Source: Sphingobium sp. TCM1 (lineage in GTDB: Bacteria > Pseudomonadota > Alphaproteobacteria > Sphingomonadales > Sphingomonadaceae). Taken from it: a stretch of 64,000 nucleotides of DNA. A program made the translations under genes and the position numbers. The stretch spans positions 372,001 to 436,000 of the forward strand of contig NZ_LXVX01000012.1 in the NCBI RefSeq assembly GCF_001650725.1. The letters are read 5' to 3'. Below are positions 8,125 through 15,064 of this stretch, one piece after another. The notes under the pieces are model-generated. The model did not search any database. It saw only the letters and a program-made list of their open reading frames with translations, and was not told where the DNA came from. Numbering within the stretch: position 1 is the first letter of the stretch; each line of letters opens with the position of its first letter.

Positions 8125-9123
8125 TCAGGCATCCGGCCCCTCATAGGCCTGGACGATACGGCCGACGACCGGGTGGCGGACGACGTCGCCAATGCCGAAG
8201 GGCACCATCGCGATTCCGTCCACGCCATCGAGCCGCGCAACCGCGTCGGCGAGGCCCGATATGCCCGGTTGCGGCAGGTCGACCTGCTTGGGATCGCCGC
8301 AGATGACCATTCGGCTGCCCTCGCCGAAGCGGGTCAGAAACATCTTCATCTGGGCAATGGTGGTGTTCTGGGCTTCGTCCAGCACGATGAAGGCATTGGC
8401 CAGGGTACGACCGCGCATGAAGGCGAGCGGAGCAATCTCGATCTCGCCCGATGCGATGCGTCGCTCGACCTGTTCGGCCGGCAGCGTATCATAAAGTGCA
8501 TCGTAGATCGGCCGGAGATAGGGGTCGACCTTCTCCTTCATGTCGCCAGGCAGGAAGCCCAGCCGCTCGCCCGCTTCGACGGCGGGGCGGGACAGGATCA
8601 GGCGATCGACGCTGCCGGTGATGAGCTGGCTCACCGCCTGCGCGACGGCGAGATAGGTCTTGCCGGTGCCGGCCGGGCCGAGCGCGAAGATGATGTCGTT
8701 CCGGGTCAGCGCTTCCATGTATGTGACCTGTGTCGCGGAGCGCGGAACGATGGTCTTCTTGCGCGTGCGGATCATCACCTTGGGCGGTTCGGCAACATCC
8801 TGGCGGATGATGCCGTCGAGCGTCGGTTCGGACGACATGGCGATCACCGCCTCGACCGCACCGGCATCGATTTCCTGCCCCGCGACGATGCGATTGTAGA
8901 GCCCGGTCATCACGTCCCGCGCGCGGGCGGCGGCTTCGGCCTCGCCCTCGATCTGGAGCTTGTTGCCGCGCGCGGCGATATAGACGCCCAGGCGATTTTC
9001 GATCGCCACCAGATTCTGGTCATATTGTCCGAACAGCGCACCCAGTAGATGCGGCCGGTCGAACGTGACTTCGAGCCGGGCGCGTTCGGCGATGTCTTCG
9101 CGGTGATGCGGTTTCTTGGCCAT
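8125..9123 (-). CDS. phoH: PhoH-family ATPase
   Basis: A P-loop ATPase of the PhoH family, a cytoplasmic protein linked with RNA metabolism. The Walker A motif is GPAGTGKTY. The Walker B-like region is AFIVLDEAQNTT, followed by TRFGEGSRMVICGD. I choose the ATG at 9123 (protein starts MAKKPHHREDIAERARLEV, 332 residues) because GGGAGGA lies 7-8 bases upstream. A longer frame to 9171 exists only because it runs into the REP-like element at 9145-9233. It heads the phoH-ybeY-corC genes and follows miaB after the repeat, so the repeat may separate or modulate transcription between miaB and phoH. Confidence 0.92.
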   Translation of the reverse strand: MAKKPHHREDIAERARLEVTFDRPHLLGALFGQYDQNLVAIENRLGVYIAARGNKLQIEGEAEAAARARDVMTGLYNRIVAGQEIDAGAVEAVIAMSSEPTLDGIIRQDVAEPPKVMIRTRKKTIVPRSATQVTYMEALTRNDIIFALGPAGTGKTYLAVAQAVSQLITGSVDRLILSRPAVEAGERLGFLPGDMKEKVDPYLRPIYDALYDTLPAEQVERRIASGEIEIAPLAFMRGRTLANAFIVLDEAQNTTIAQMKMFLTRFGEGSRMVICGDPKQVDLPQPGISGLADAVARLDGVDGIAMVPFGIGDVVRHPVVGRIVQAYEGPDA

Positions 9124-9144
9124 GCTCAGATCCTCCCTTTTTCC

Positions 9145-9233
9145 GTCATCCCCGCGAAAGCGGCGATCCATCTCCCTTCGATTGAGCCTGAAGGACAGGT
9201 TCGGAGATGGGTTCCCCTGTGTGCGGGAACGAC
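9145..9233. repeat. REP-like imperfect inverted repeat, copy 2
   Basis: The left arm begins GTCATCCCCGCGAAAGCGGC and the right arm ends GTTCCCCTGTGTGCGGGAAC GAC, its approximate reverse complement; both arms carry the CCATCTC/GAGATGG inner block. Length (89 bp) and arm sequences match copy 1 at 583-669. It lies between miaB and phoH on the transcribed strand of that gene run. Confidence 0.75.
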
Positions 9234-9244
9234 TTTGAGTAGGT

Positions 9245-10594
9245 TCAAGCGGCCTTCCTCCTGCTGATTTCGCCGGCCAGACTGTTCGGGCCGGCGCTGA
9301 TGATATCGACTTCGACCATGTCGCCGATGCTGAGTTCCGGCGCGGTCACGACCACCGACTGGAGCCAGGGCGACTTGCCGATGACCTGGCCGGGATAGCG
9401 GCCCTTTCGCTCCAGAAGAATGTCCGTGGTACGGCCGACGGTGGCGCTGTTGAATTCCACCTGATGACGGTTGATCAGCGCCTGGAGCCGGGCAAGCCGG
9501 TCATCCATGACCGCGGCCGGGATCTGGTGATCCATGTCGGCGGCGGGCGTGCCGGGACGGGGGCTATATTTGAAGCTGTAGCATTGGGCGTAACGCGCTT
9601 GCTCGACGATCTTCAGCGTATCCTCGAACTCAGCGTCGGTTTCGCCGGGGAAGCCGACGATGAAGTCGCCCGACAGCGCGATGTCCGGCCGCATTTCGCG
9701 CACGCGCTCGATGATGCGCAGATAGCTCTCCGCGCTATGGCTGCGATTCATCGCCTTGAGAATGCGGTTGTTGCCCGACTGCACCGGCAGATGGAGGAAG
9801 GGCATCAGCTTGGGTTCGTCGCCATGGGCGGCGATCAAGCCGTCGCTCATGTCGTTGGGATGGCTGGTGGTGTAGCGAATGCGCTTCAGGTCCGGGATTC
9901 TCGCCAGTTCGCGGGCCAGACCATCCATGCCCTGCTTGCGGCCCTTGTCGTCCTCGCCCGTCCATGCGTTCACATTCTGGCCGAGCAGGGTGATCTCGCG
10001 CACGCCGCCATCGACCAGCGCCTTGGCCTCGTCGATGATCGCGCTCCACGACCGGCTTATTTCCGCGCCACGCGTATAGGGCACGACGCAATAGGTACAG
10101 AATTTGTCGCAGCCTTCCATGATCGTCAGGAAGGCGGTGGGGCGGGCCTGCTTTGTACGGGCGGGCAGGGCGCCGAATTTCGAGGCCAGTGGCATGTCGG
10201 TATCGACGGCGTCCTCGCCGCGGCCCGCCTTGTCGATCAGGTCGGGCAGGCGGTGATAGGCTTGCGGGCCGACGACGATATCGACACTGCGCGCGCGGCG
10301 CTGGATCTCGCTCCCCTCCGCCTGGGCGACGCAGCCGGCGACGGCGATCATCGGGCGCGTGCCATCCTCGCGGGTCAGGCGGCCAATGTCGGAATAGACC
10401 TTGTCCACGGCCTTTTCGCGGATGTGGCAGGTGTTGAGGATGACGAGATCGGCTTCGCTGCCGTCCGCCGCAACGGTCATGCCCTGCGTGCCCAGCATCT
10501 CGGCCATGCGTTCGCCATCATAGACGTTCATCTGGCAGCCGAAGGATTTGACGTGGAAAGTCGCTGGAGTCTTTGGGGCGTCGTTACGATTCAT
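9245..10594 (-). CDS. miaB: tRNA-2-methylthio-N6-isopentenyladenosine-37 synthase MiaB
   Basis: A radical-SAM methylthiotransferase that converts i6A37 to ms2i6A37 in tRNAs reading UNN codons. The 449 residues show the N-terminal MTTase domain (FHVKSFGCQMNVYDGERM, with further cysteines in LNTCHIREKA and AVAGCVAQ). The radical-SAM cluster motif is GCDKFCTYCVVPYTRG (C-x3-C-x2-C), followed by TSHPNDMS, FLHLPVQSGNNRILKAMNR and a C-terminal TRAM domain (~370-445). Length and motif spacing are normal. It is part of the tsaB-rimI-fur-plsC-miaB-phoH gene run and starts 9 bases after the acyltransferase gene. Confidence 0.96.
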   Translation of the reverse strand: MNRNDAPKTPATFHVKSFGCQMNVYDGERMAEMLGTQGMTVAADGSEADLVILNTCHIREKAVDKVYSDIGRLTREDGTRPMIAVAGCVAQAEGSEIQRRARSVDIVVGPQAYHRLPDLIDKAGRGEDAVDTDMPLASKFGALPARTKQARPTAFLTIMEGCDKFCTYCVVPYTRGAEISRSWSAIIDEAKALVDGGVREITLLGQNVNAWTGEDDKGRKQGMDGLARELARIPDLKRIRYTTSHPNDMSDGLIAAHGDEPKLMPFLHLPVQSGNNRILKAMNRSHSAESYLRIIERVREMRPDIALSGDFIVGFPGETDAEFEDTLKIVEQARYAQCYSFKYSPRPGTPAADMDHQIPAAVMDDRLARLQALINRHQVEFNSATVGRTTDILLERKGRYPGQVIGKSPWLQSVVVTAPELSIGDMVEVDIISAGPNSLAGEISRRKAA

Positions 10595-10603
10595 GCTGTC
10601 CAG

Positions 10604-11362
10604 CTATACAGGGGGCAAGGCCGGAGCGGAAGGGCGCTGATGCATGGCAATGCTTCGCGCGATCTTTCCATGTGCCAGGGCGGCGATCGCCTTGCGATCG
10701 GCGCAGGCTGCGGGATCGAACGACTCCAGGAAGCGGAGCGTGACCGGCAGCCGCCCCTTGCGATCCAGGATGCGTTTCGCATTGGCGCCGGCAGGCTCGT
10801 CGCCATGCCAGGCGATCGCGTGGGTCGCGTCGCCATAGTCGATATGCACGGGCTGGATCATCACCGCGCGCGGTGGTGGGAGAAGCACCGCAAGCAGCGA
10901 TGGCTTGAACGGCAGCAAGCCGCTGCCGTCGCTGGTTGTGCCTTCCGGAAAGAGCGCTACGGGTTGATGACCCAGCATCGCGGCGCGCAGCGCGTCGAGC
11001 TGGCCGGACAGTGCGCCGCGCCGTTCGCGCGTGACGAACAAAGTGTTGTTCTGTGCGGCGAGCCAGCCGATGACCGGCCAGCCGGCCACGCCGTCATGCG
11101 AGACGAAGGCGGCGCCGGTCGCGCCGCCCAGCGCCAAGATGTCGATCCAGCTGACATGATTGGCGAGCAGGAATATATCGCCGTCATGCGGGCGCCCCTC
11201 GATCCGCACCTCTGCCCCGACCGAGCGCGCGGCCAGCCCCAGGAAACGGCGCGGCCAAGGCGATCTGCGGCGGACAAGCCGCCAGATCAGGTGCAATGGA
11301 AGGCAGATCAGCAGGCTGCCGACGAGCGCCCCGATGCGAACCAGTCGACGCAGGCGGGCCAA
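10604..11362 (-). CDS. plsC: 1-acyl-sn-glycerol-3-phosphate acyltransferase (PlsC-like)
   Basis: The enzyme would acylate lysophosphatidate during phospholipid synthesis at the inner membrane. The 252-residue protein has an N-terminal hydrophobic segment (~8-28). It then has the acyltransferase motif I NHVSWIDILALGG (N-H-x4-D), motif II around FVTRERRGA and motif III FPEGTTSDGSGLLPFK. Motif IV-like VMIQPVHIDY follows. Position between fur and miaB is conserved in alphaproteobacteria, where it is annotated plsC; other lysophospholipid acyltransferases share these motifs. Fur ends 6 bases upstream, so the two are probably co-transcribed. Confidence 0.87.
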   Translation of the reverse strand: MARLRRLVRIGALVGSLLICLPLHLIWRLVRRRSPWPRRFLGLAARSVGAEVRIEGRPHDGDIFLLANHVSWIDILALGGATGAAFVSHDGVAGWPVIGWLAAQNNTLFVTRERRGALSGQLDALRAAMLGHQPVALFPEGTTSDGSGLLPFKPSLLAVLLPPPRAVMIQPVHIDYGDATHAIAWHGDEPAGANAKRILDRKGRLPVTLRFLESFDPAACADRKAIAALAHGKIARSIAMHQRPSAPALPPV

Positions 11363-11368
11363 GTCGGA

Positions 11369-11791
11369 TCAGTTCTTGCGGTCAAGCGCGACGCCGTAGA
11401 GTTCCATGCGATGGTCGACCAGGCGGAAACCCAGCTTCTCGGCGATCTGCTTCTGCAACTGTTCCAGTTCCGGGTCCACGAATTCGATGACGTTGCCGGT
11501 TTCGACATCAATGAGATGGTCGTGGTGCGATTCCGGCGCCGCTTCATACCGGGCGCGCCCGTCGCCGAAGTCGTGGCGTTCCAGGATGCCGGCCTCCTCG
11601 AACAGGCGCACGGTGCGGTAAACCGTCGCAATGGAGATGCCGGGGTCGATGGCGGCAGAGCGTTTATGCAGTTCCTCGACATCGGGATGATCGGTTGCGT
11701 CGCTCAACACCTGGGCGATCACCCGGCGCTGCTCGGTGATGCGCAGCCCCTTTTCATGGCACAGGGCTTCGACGTCGATTTTGCGGTTCAT
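11369..11791 (-). CDS. fur: Fur-family metal-responsive repressor (Fur/Mur)
   Basis: A 140-residue Fur-family regulator. The N-terminal winged helix (~5-85) has LRITEQRRVIAQVLSDATDHPDVEEL and the recognition helix GISIATVYRTVRLFEEAG. The dimer domain carries SHHDHLIDVETGNVIEF, with metal-ligand histidines, and a later H-rich segment (LVDHRMELYG). The CxxC pair that holds structural zinc in gamma-proteobacterial Fur is absent, as in many alphaproteobacterial Fur/Mur proteins. These may respond to manganese (Mur) or iron. Its conserved place between rimI and plsC supports the alphaproteobacterial Fur/Mur call. A Fur-box-like site occurs at 45301-45317 in this window. Confidence 0.88.
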   Translation of the reverse strand: MNRKIDVEALCHEKGLRITEQRRVIAQVLSDATDHPDVEELHKRSAAIDPGISIATVYRTVRLFEEAGILERHDFGDGRARYEAAPESHHDHLIDVETGNVIEFVDPELEQLQKQIAEKLGFRLVDHRMELYGVALDRKN

Positions 11792-11858
11792 GCAGGCTCG
11801 CTTATTGGCTTTGGCGAAAATTCGGACAAAGCCTAGCGGCTTTTACCCAGACAGGAAA

Positions 11859-11881
11859 GGGGCGCGTCCACGACGCGCCCC
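11859..11881 (-). terminator. Rho-independent-type terminator after the MucR gene
   Basis: A perfect 10-bp stem GGGGCGCGTC / GACGCGCCCC with a 3-base loop. In the minus direction it is followed by TTTCCTGTCT. It lies between the MucR stop and the fur start and would end MucR transcription before fur. Confidence 0.7.
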
Positions 11882-11912
11882 TCTTGCAACCGGCTTTTGC
11901 CAGGTGCGACGA

Positions 11913-12335
11913 TTATTTGCTGCGGGTGCGGCGACGCTTGGTGCCCAGGCCGATCTTCTTCGCCAGGCTGCGGCGCTGTTCGGCATAATTGGGCGCGACC
12001 ATCGGATAGTCGGCCGGCAGGCCCCACTTGGCGCGATAATCTTCGGGGGTCATCTGATAATGGGTCATCAGGTGACGCTTGAGCATCTTCAGCTTCTTGC
12101 CGTCCTCAAGGCAGATGATGTAATCCGGCTTGATCGACGAACGGACCGAAACGGCTGGCTCCGGCTTTACTTCCGGGGCGGCGACCGGCTGGTTCAGAGC
12201 CGACAGGGCGGCATGAACATTCTGAATCAGCGAAGATACGTCCGAGACCGCTACACTGTTGTTCGACACATGGGCGGCGACAATATCCGATGTCAAAGTA
12301 ATGAGCAGTTCGCTCTGAGCCGATTCGGTTTCCAT
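11913..12335 (-). CDS. MucR/Ros-family transcriptional regulator
   Basis: A 140-residue Ros/MucR-type regulator, a family that in alphaproteobacteria behaves as a nucleoid-associated, AT-rich-DNA binder controlling surface polysaccharide, motility and virulence genes. The N-terminal ~55 residues (oligomerisation region; LITLTSDIVAAHVSNN, VSDVSSLIQNVHAAL) match the family. The zinc-finger-like domain is YIICLEDGKKLKMLKRHLMT with C75, D78, H88 and H92. The second cysteine of the classical C2H2 set is replaced by Asp, as in some Mesorhizobium homologs. The tail PADYPMVAPNYAEQRRSLAKKIGLG is the conserved C-terminal motif. The gene is placed between rimI and fur and is bounded downstream by a strong terminator. 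Confidence 0.9.
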   Translation of the reverse strand: METESAQSELLITLTSDIVAAHVSNNSVAVSDVSSLIQNVHAALSALNQPVAAPEVKPEPAVSVRSSIKPDYIICLEDGKKLKMLKRHLMTHYQMTPEDYRAKWGLPADYPMVAPNYAEQRRSLAKKIGLGTKRRRTRSK

Positions 12336-12447
12336 TTTTCTATTTCCTACAAGGCTATATTGTGTTGCGACCCGCCCGAGGAATTGATTTCAGGAGCGGT
12401 ACGGCCTCGCTAAACCTTGGCGTCCCATTTCGCAATACCGGAATGCG

Positions 12448-12927
12448 TCAAATTCGCATGTCTTTGCGAAAACTCAGTGCATCATAAAGTTGACCATCTT
12501 TACCACGATAATAACCAGGGCGCCGATGCACATATTCAAAGCCTGCTTTCTCATACAGGCGGACGGCGTTGTTGGTGGCGCGTACTTCAAGGTTCATCGA
12601 CAAGATGCCTCTGCGGCGCGCTGTCGTCAGGCTATCGCGCAACAGGGTTTCCCCGACACCACGCCCGCGCCAGAGCGGAGCCACGGCCAGCAGCAGCAAT
12701 TCGCATTCGTCGAGCACCGACCGGACCAGTGCGAAGCCGAGCGGTGTGGCGTCCACCCGCGCGACCGTCAGCCAGGTGCCGGGCATCATCATGACGCCGG
12801 CGACCTGAGGCAGCGTCCACGCCTCGCCAAAGACCGGGTCGAAGGCTGCGACCATGACATCCATGGCGTCAGACATCGCGTTGCGATCCGCTTCGTCATA
12901 GCTGTCGAGCACGAGGCCGGGGATCAT
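12448..12927 (-). CDS. rimI: Ribosomal-protein-alanine N-acetyltransferase RimI-like (GNAT)
   Basis: A 159-residue GNAT N-acetyltransferase; RimI acetylates the N-terminal Ala of ribosomal protein S18. The acetyl-CoA-binding motif A is LLLLAVAPLWRGRGVGETLL (R-G-x-G-x-G type), followed by motif B MNLEVRATNNAVRLYEKAGF and the C-terminal HRRPGYYRGKDGQLYDAL. Its start ATG overlaps the tsaB stop by 4 bases (ATGA), the common tsaB-rimI pairing, which supports the name. Other protein or small-molecule substrates cannot be excluded. Confidence 0.88.
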   Translation of the reverse strand: MIPGLVLDSYDEADRNAMSDAMDVMVAAFDPVFGEAWTLPQVAGVMMMPGTWLTVARVDATPLGFALVRSVLDECELLLLAVAPLWRGRGVGETLLRDSLTTARRRGILSMNLEVRATNNAVRLYEKAGFEYVHRRPGYYRGKDGQLYDALSFRKDMRI

Positions 12928-13550
12928 GATGCGGCGCGCTCCGCCATGGTCCTTGCGTCCGCGCCCCGGCCGTAGATGGGAACCGGGGGCAGGGGCGCGA
13001 GGTCGGCGATCAGCATGAAGTCGCCTGCATCGGGGTACAGAGTCGCCGCTGCGCCCGATCCGCGCGCGGTGACCAGCGCTTCGGCCCCTGTCCCGAAGAT
13101 GGTTGTTGCGTCGATCCGTTCGGCAAGCGCTGCAATCGGCGTCGAGGCGATGTCGCTGGTGGCGGTCAGGCCGTCGGCGGTGAAGCTCTGCCAGAAAAGC
13201 TCGCCATGCCCGCCGGTGATGGTGACGATCAGCGGGCCGCCTTCATGAGACCGGGCCGCGCGCGCAGCGATCAGTGCCGGGGCGCTGTAGCCGTGCAGCG
13301 GGATGTTCCAGGCGAGCGCCAACGCGCGCGCGGCGGCGATACCGATGCGTACACCCGTAAAGCTGCCGGGTCCGACATCGACGGCGATCGCGCCGGCTCG
13401 ACCGCCATCGGGCAGGGCGGCGATGGCGGGCAACAGCGCTTCGGCATGGCCGCGCCCGACAATGTCGTGAAATCGGCCGATCGGCGCACCGTCCTCCAGC
13501 AGCGCCACGGACAGGGCCTGTGTCGCAGTGTCGATCACCAGCAGGCGCAA
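12924..13550 (-). CDS. tsaB: tRNA t6A modification protein TsaB
   Basis: TsaB is the non-catalytic partner of TsaD (with TsaE) in threonylcarbamoyl transfer to A37 of ANN-decoding tRNAs. The 208-residue protein has the ASKHA-fold start MRLLVIDTATQALSVALLED, the segment RGHAEALLPAIAAL and the diagnostic VDVGPGSFTGVRIGIAAARA. It lacks the metal-binding histidines of TsaD, as expected. It overlaps rimI by 4 bases. The alternative name yeaZ is the same family. Confidence 0.93.
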   Translation of the reverse strand: MRLLVIDTATQALSVALLEDGAPIGRFHDIVGRGHAEALLPAIAALPDGGRAGAIAVDVGPGSFTGVRIGIAAARALALAWNIPLHGYSAPALIAARAARSHEGGPLIVTITGGHGELFWQSFTADGLTATSDIASTPIAALAERIDATTIFGTGAEALVTARGSGAAATLYPDAGDFMLIADLAPLPPVPIYGRGADARTMAERAAS

Positions 13551-13635
13551 AAATCACTCCCTCAAGCGGCCGCAGGATGCGGATTCGCCTAGCGGTTAGT
13601 CGATCCGGCCGGATTTGCCAAATCGGCGGCGTGGT

Positions 13636-14220
13636 TCAGACCGCGCGCACCTCGGTCACTTCGGGAACATAATGTTTGAGCAGTTGCTCGATCCCGTTCT
13701 TCAGCGTCGCGGTGGAGGAGGGGCAGCCCGAGCAAGCGCCCTGCATCTTCAGGTATACGGTGCCCTTGTCGAAGCCGCGATAGATGATGTCGCCGCCGTC
13801 ATTGGCGACGGCGGGGCGGACACGCGTGTCGATCAGCTCGCGAATCTGCTCGATGATTTCGGCATCTTCCGGGTCGTCGGCAAAGCCGTCATCATCGGCC
13901 GGGACAGTGATGCCGGCCGCGCTGCCGGGCGCGAAGAGCGGCATGTTGGCGGAGAAATGCTCCAGCAGCGTGGCAAGAATGTCGGGCTTCACGTCCGACC
14001 ATTCCGATCCCGGTGCGATCGTCACCGACACAAAATCACTGCCGAAGAACACGCCGGTCACGTCACCCAGGCCGAACAGGGCGTCGGCCAGCGGGGAGGC
14101 CTCCGCTTCCTCGGGCGTCGCGAAATCGCGCGTGCCCGCACCCATGACCTCGCGGCCAGGCAGGAATTTGATGGTGGCCGGGTTGGGCGTCAGTTCGGTC
14201 TCGATCAACATGGCGCTCAT
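13636..14220 (-). CDS. nfuA: Nfu-type iron-sulfur cluster carrier
   Basis: A 194-residue two-domain protein. The N-terminal Nfu_N (Scaffold_Nfu/NifU N-like) domain (~1-90; IETELTPNPATIKFLPG, DALFGLGDVTGVFFGSDFVSV) is followed by a NifU C-terminal domain (~105-190; ELIDTRVRPAVANDGGDIIYRGF). The cluster-binding CxxC sits in GACSGCPSS. Such proteins accept and deliver [4Fe-4S] clusters to apo-enzymes, for example MiaB and lipoate synthase. It lies upstream of tsaB on the same strand, with an 85-base gap. The gene symbol follows the domain layout of alphaproteobacterial NfuA; it is not the A-type domain version of E. coli. Confidence 0.88.
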   Translation of the reverse strand: MSAMLIETELTPNPATIKFLPGREVMGAGTRDFATPEEAEASPLADALFGLGDVTGVFFGSDFVSVTIAPGSEWSDVKPDILATLLEHFSANMPLFAPGSAAGITVPADDDGFADDPEDAEIIEQIRELIDTRVRPAVANDGGDIIYRGFDKGTVYLKMQGACSGCPSSTATLKNGIEQLLKHYVPEVTEVRAV

Positions 14221-14305
14221 GTGGCGATTGGCGCGACCAAGATCAAGCGTTTCGGGAACTTCGTCGTGCGACGACCATTGAAGGGGAAAGCCTTAAGGAG
14301 ACAGG

Positions 14306-14779
14306 ATGATGACCGACGAAGCCGATATCCGCGACCGTTTCTGGGCCGATCTGTCGAGCAGCCCCTTCCTGATGGTGGGATTGAAGGGCAATGCGGAACA
14401 CAGCCTGCCGATGACGGCGCAACTCGATCCGCAGGCCAATCACTGCTTCTGGTTCTATACGGCCAAGGACAATCGCCTGGCGCCCGGTGGACCGGCGATG
14501 GCGCAGTTCGTGGCCAAGGACCATCATCTCTTCGCCTGCATCGAAGGGACGCTCGTGCCCGAGACCGACCCGGCGGTGATCGATCGTTACTGGTCGAAGC
14601 AGGTGGAGGCCTGGTATCCGGGCGGGCGGAATGATCCCAACCTGCTGATGCTTCGGCTGGACCTCGGTAAGGCTGAAATCTGGCGCGCCGACCTCTCGCT
14701 CAAAGGTGTGTTCAAGATGATGTTCGGCGGCGACGTGCGGAGCGAAATGAAGGGGAAGCACGCCGAAGTCGCGCTCTGA
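14306..14779 (+). CDS. Pyridoxamine 5'-phosphate oxidase-related (general stress protein 26-like) protein
   Basis: A 157-residue FMN-binding split-barrel-type protein. It resembles the general-stress FMN/pyridoxamine-oxidase-like family: RFWADLSSSPFLMVGL, HCFWFYTAKDNRLAP, DHHLFACIEGTL and the conserved DRYWSKQVEAWYPGG, which is typical of GSP26-like proteins. Members bind flavin; the enzymatic activity is generally unknown. Start at 14306 or the next ATG at 14309; AAGGAGAC lies upstream. It diverges from the Nfu gene with an 85-base shared promoter region and precedes the structured region before the DEAD-box gene. Confidence 0.8.
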   Translation: MMTDEADIRDRFWADLSSSPFLMVGLKGNAEHSLPMTAQLDPQANHCFWFYTAKDNRLAPGGPAMAQFVAKDHHLFACIEGTLVPETDPAVIDRYWSKQVEAWYPGGRNDPNLLMLRLDLGKAEIWRADLSLKGVFKMMFGGDVRSEMKGKHAEVAL

Positions 14780-14866
14780 TCCCTATTCCATTCAAGAATG
14801 TGGCGGCTCCGCTGTGATGGTCGGGGCCGCTTGCTATTTGCCCGCACTTCCTCCATATGCGCCGCA

Positions 14867-14960
14867 GCGCAGCAGATGACCCCTGTGGTCCCCAGCGATT
14901 GGCAGCGTGATCGTCCCGAACCCCCGAAGGGTTGGAGGACCGGCCAATGACAGTCTGCGC
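14867..14960 (+). ncRNA. Candidate structured RNA (nested multi-helix hairpin) upstream of the DEAD-box helicase
   Basis: Five helices nest around one loop. GCGCAG (14867-14872) pairs with CTGCGC (14955-14960), CTGT (14883-14886) with ACAG (14950-14953), ATTGGC (14898-14903) with GCCAAT (14943-14948), GTCC (14913-14916) with GGAC (14937-14940), and AACCC (14919-14923) with GGGTT (14929-14933). The long irregular rod resembles 6S-like or cis-regulatory RNAs, but I cannot match it to a known family. Strand is assumed from the downstream gene; the structure could also form from the other strand. Confidence 0.4.
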
Positions 14961-14984
14961 CAAGCTTGAGGCTTCCCTTTTCAC

Positions 14985-15052
14985 GCGGGTCGTTTCGTAA
15001 CCCGCCTCGCGCCCTTGCTGCGTCCGCAGCGAAGTCGGCGCATGGCCGACTT
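14985..15052 (+). promoter_or_regulatory. Series of three hairpins in the leader of the DEAD-box helicase gene
   Basis: Three consecutive perfect stems lie before the start codon: GCGGGT (14985-14990) with ACCCGC (15000-15005), GCTGCG (15017-15022) with CGCAGC (15025-15030), and AAGTCGGC (15032-15039) with GCCGACTT (15045-15052). The last ends 12 bases from the ATG at 15065 and would press on the ribosome-binding region, where no strong Shine-Dalgarno is seen. A cold- or helicase-responsive leader is an inference. Confidence 0.45.
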
Positions 15053-15064
15053 GTGAGTTTATCC

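Noticed and set aside
9124..9171. N-terminal extension of PhoH (16 residues)
   Set aside because: It is encoded by the REP-like element and lacks a ribosome site, whereas the ATG at 9123 has a clear one.
9464..11836. 790-codon plus-strand frame over miaB, plsC and fur
   Set aside because: It covers three well-supported genes on the other strand and shows no domain of its own.
14867..14960. 6S RNA (ssrS) identity for the structured RNA
   Set aside because: The overall rod shape is 6S-like, but the flanking genes are not the usual zapA/fthfs context and I could not match the conserved central bubble; left as an unnamed candidate.
14966..15064. 33-codon upstream extension of the DEAD-box helicase
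   Set aside because: It translates the hairpin leader, has no family similarity, and the ATG at 15065 gives the standard N-terminus.
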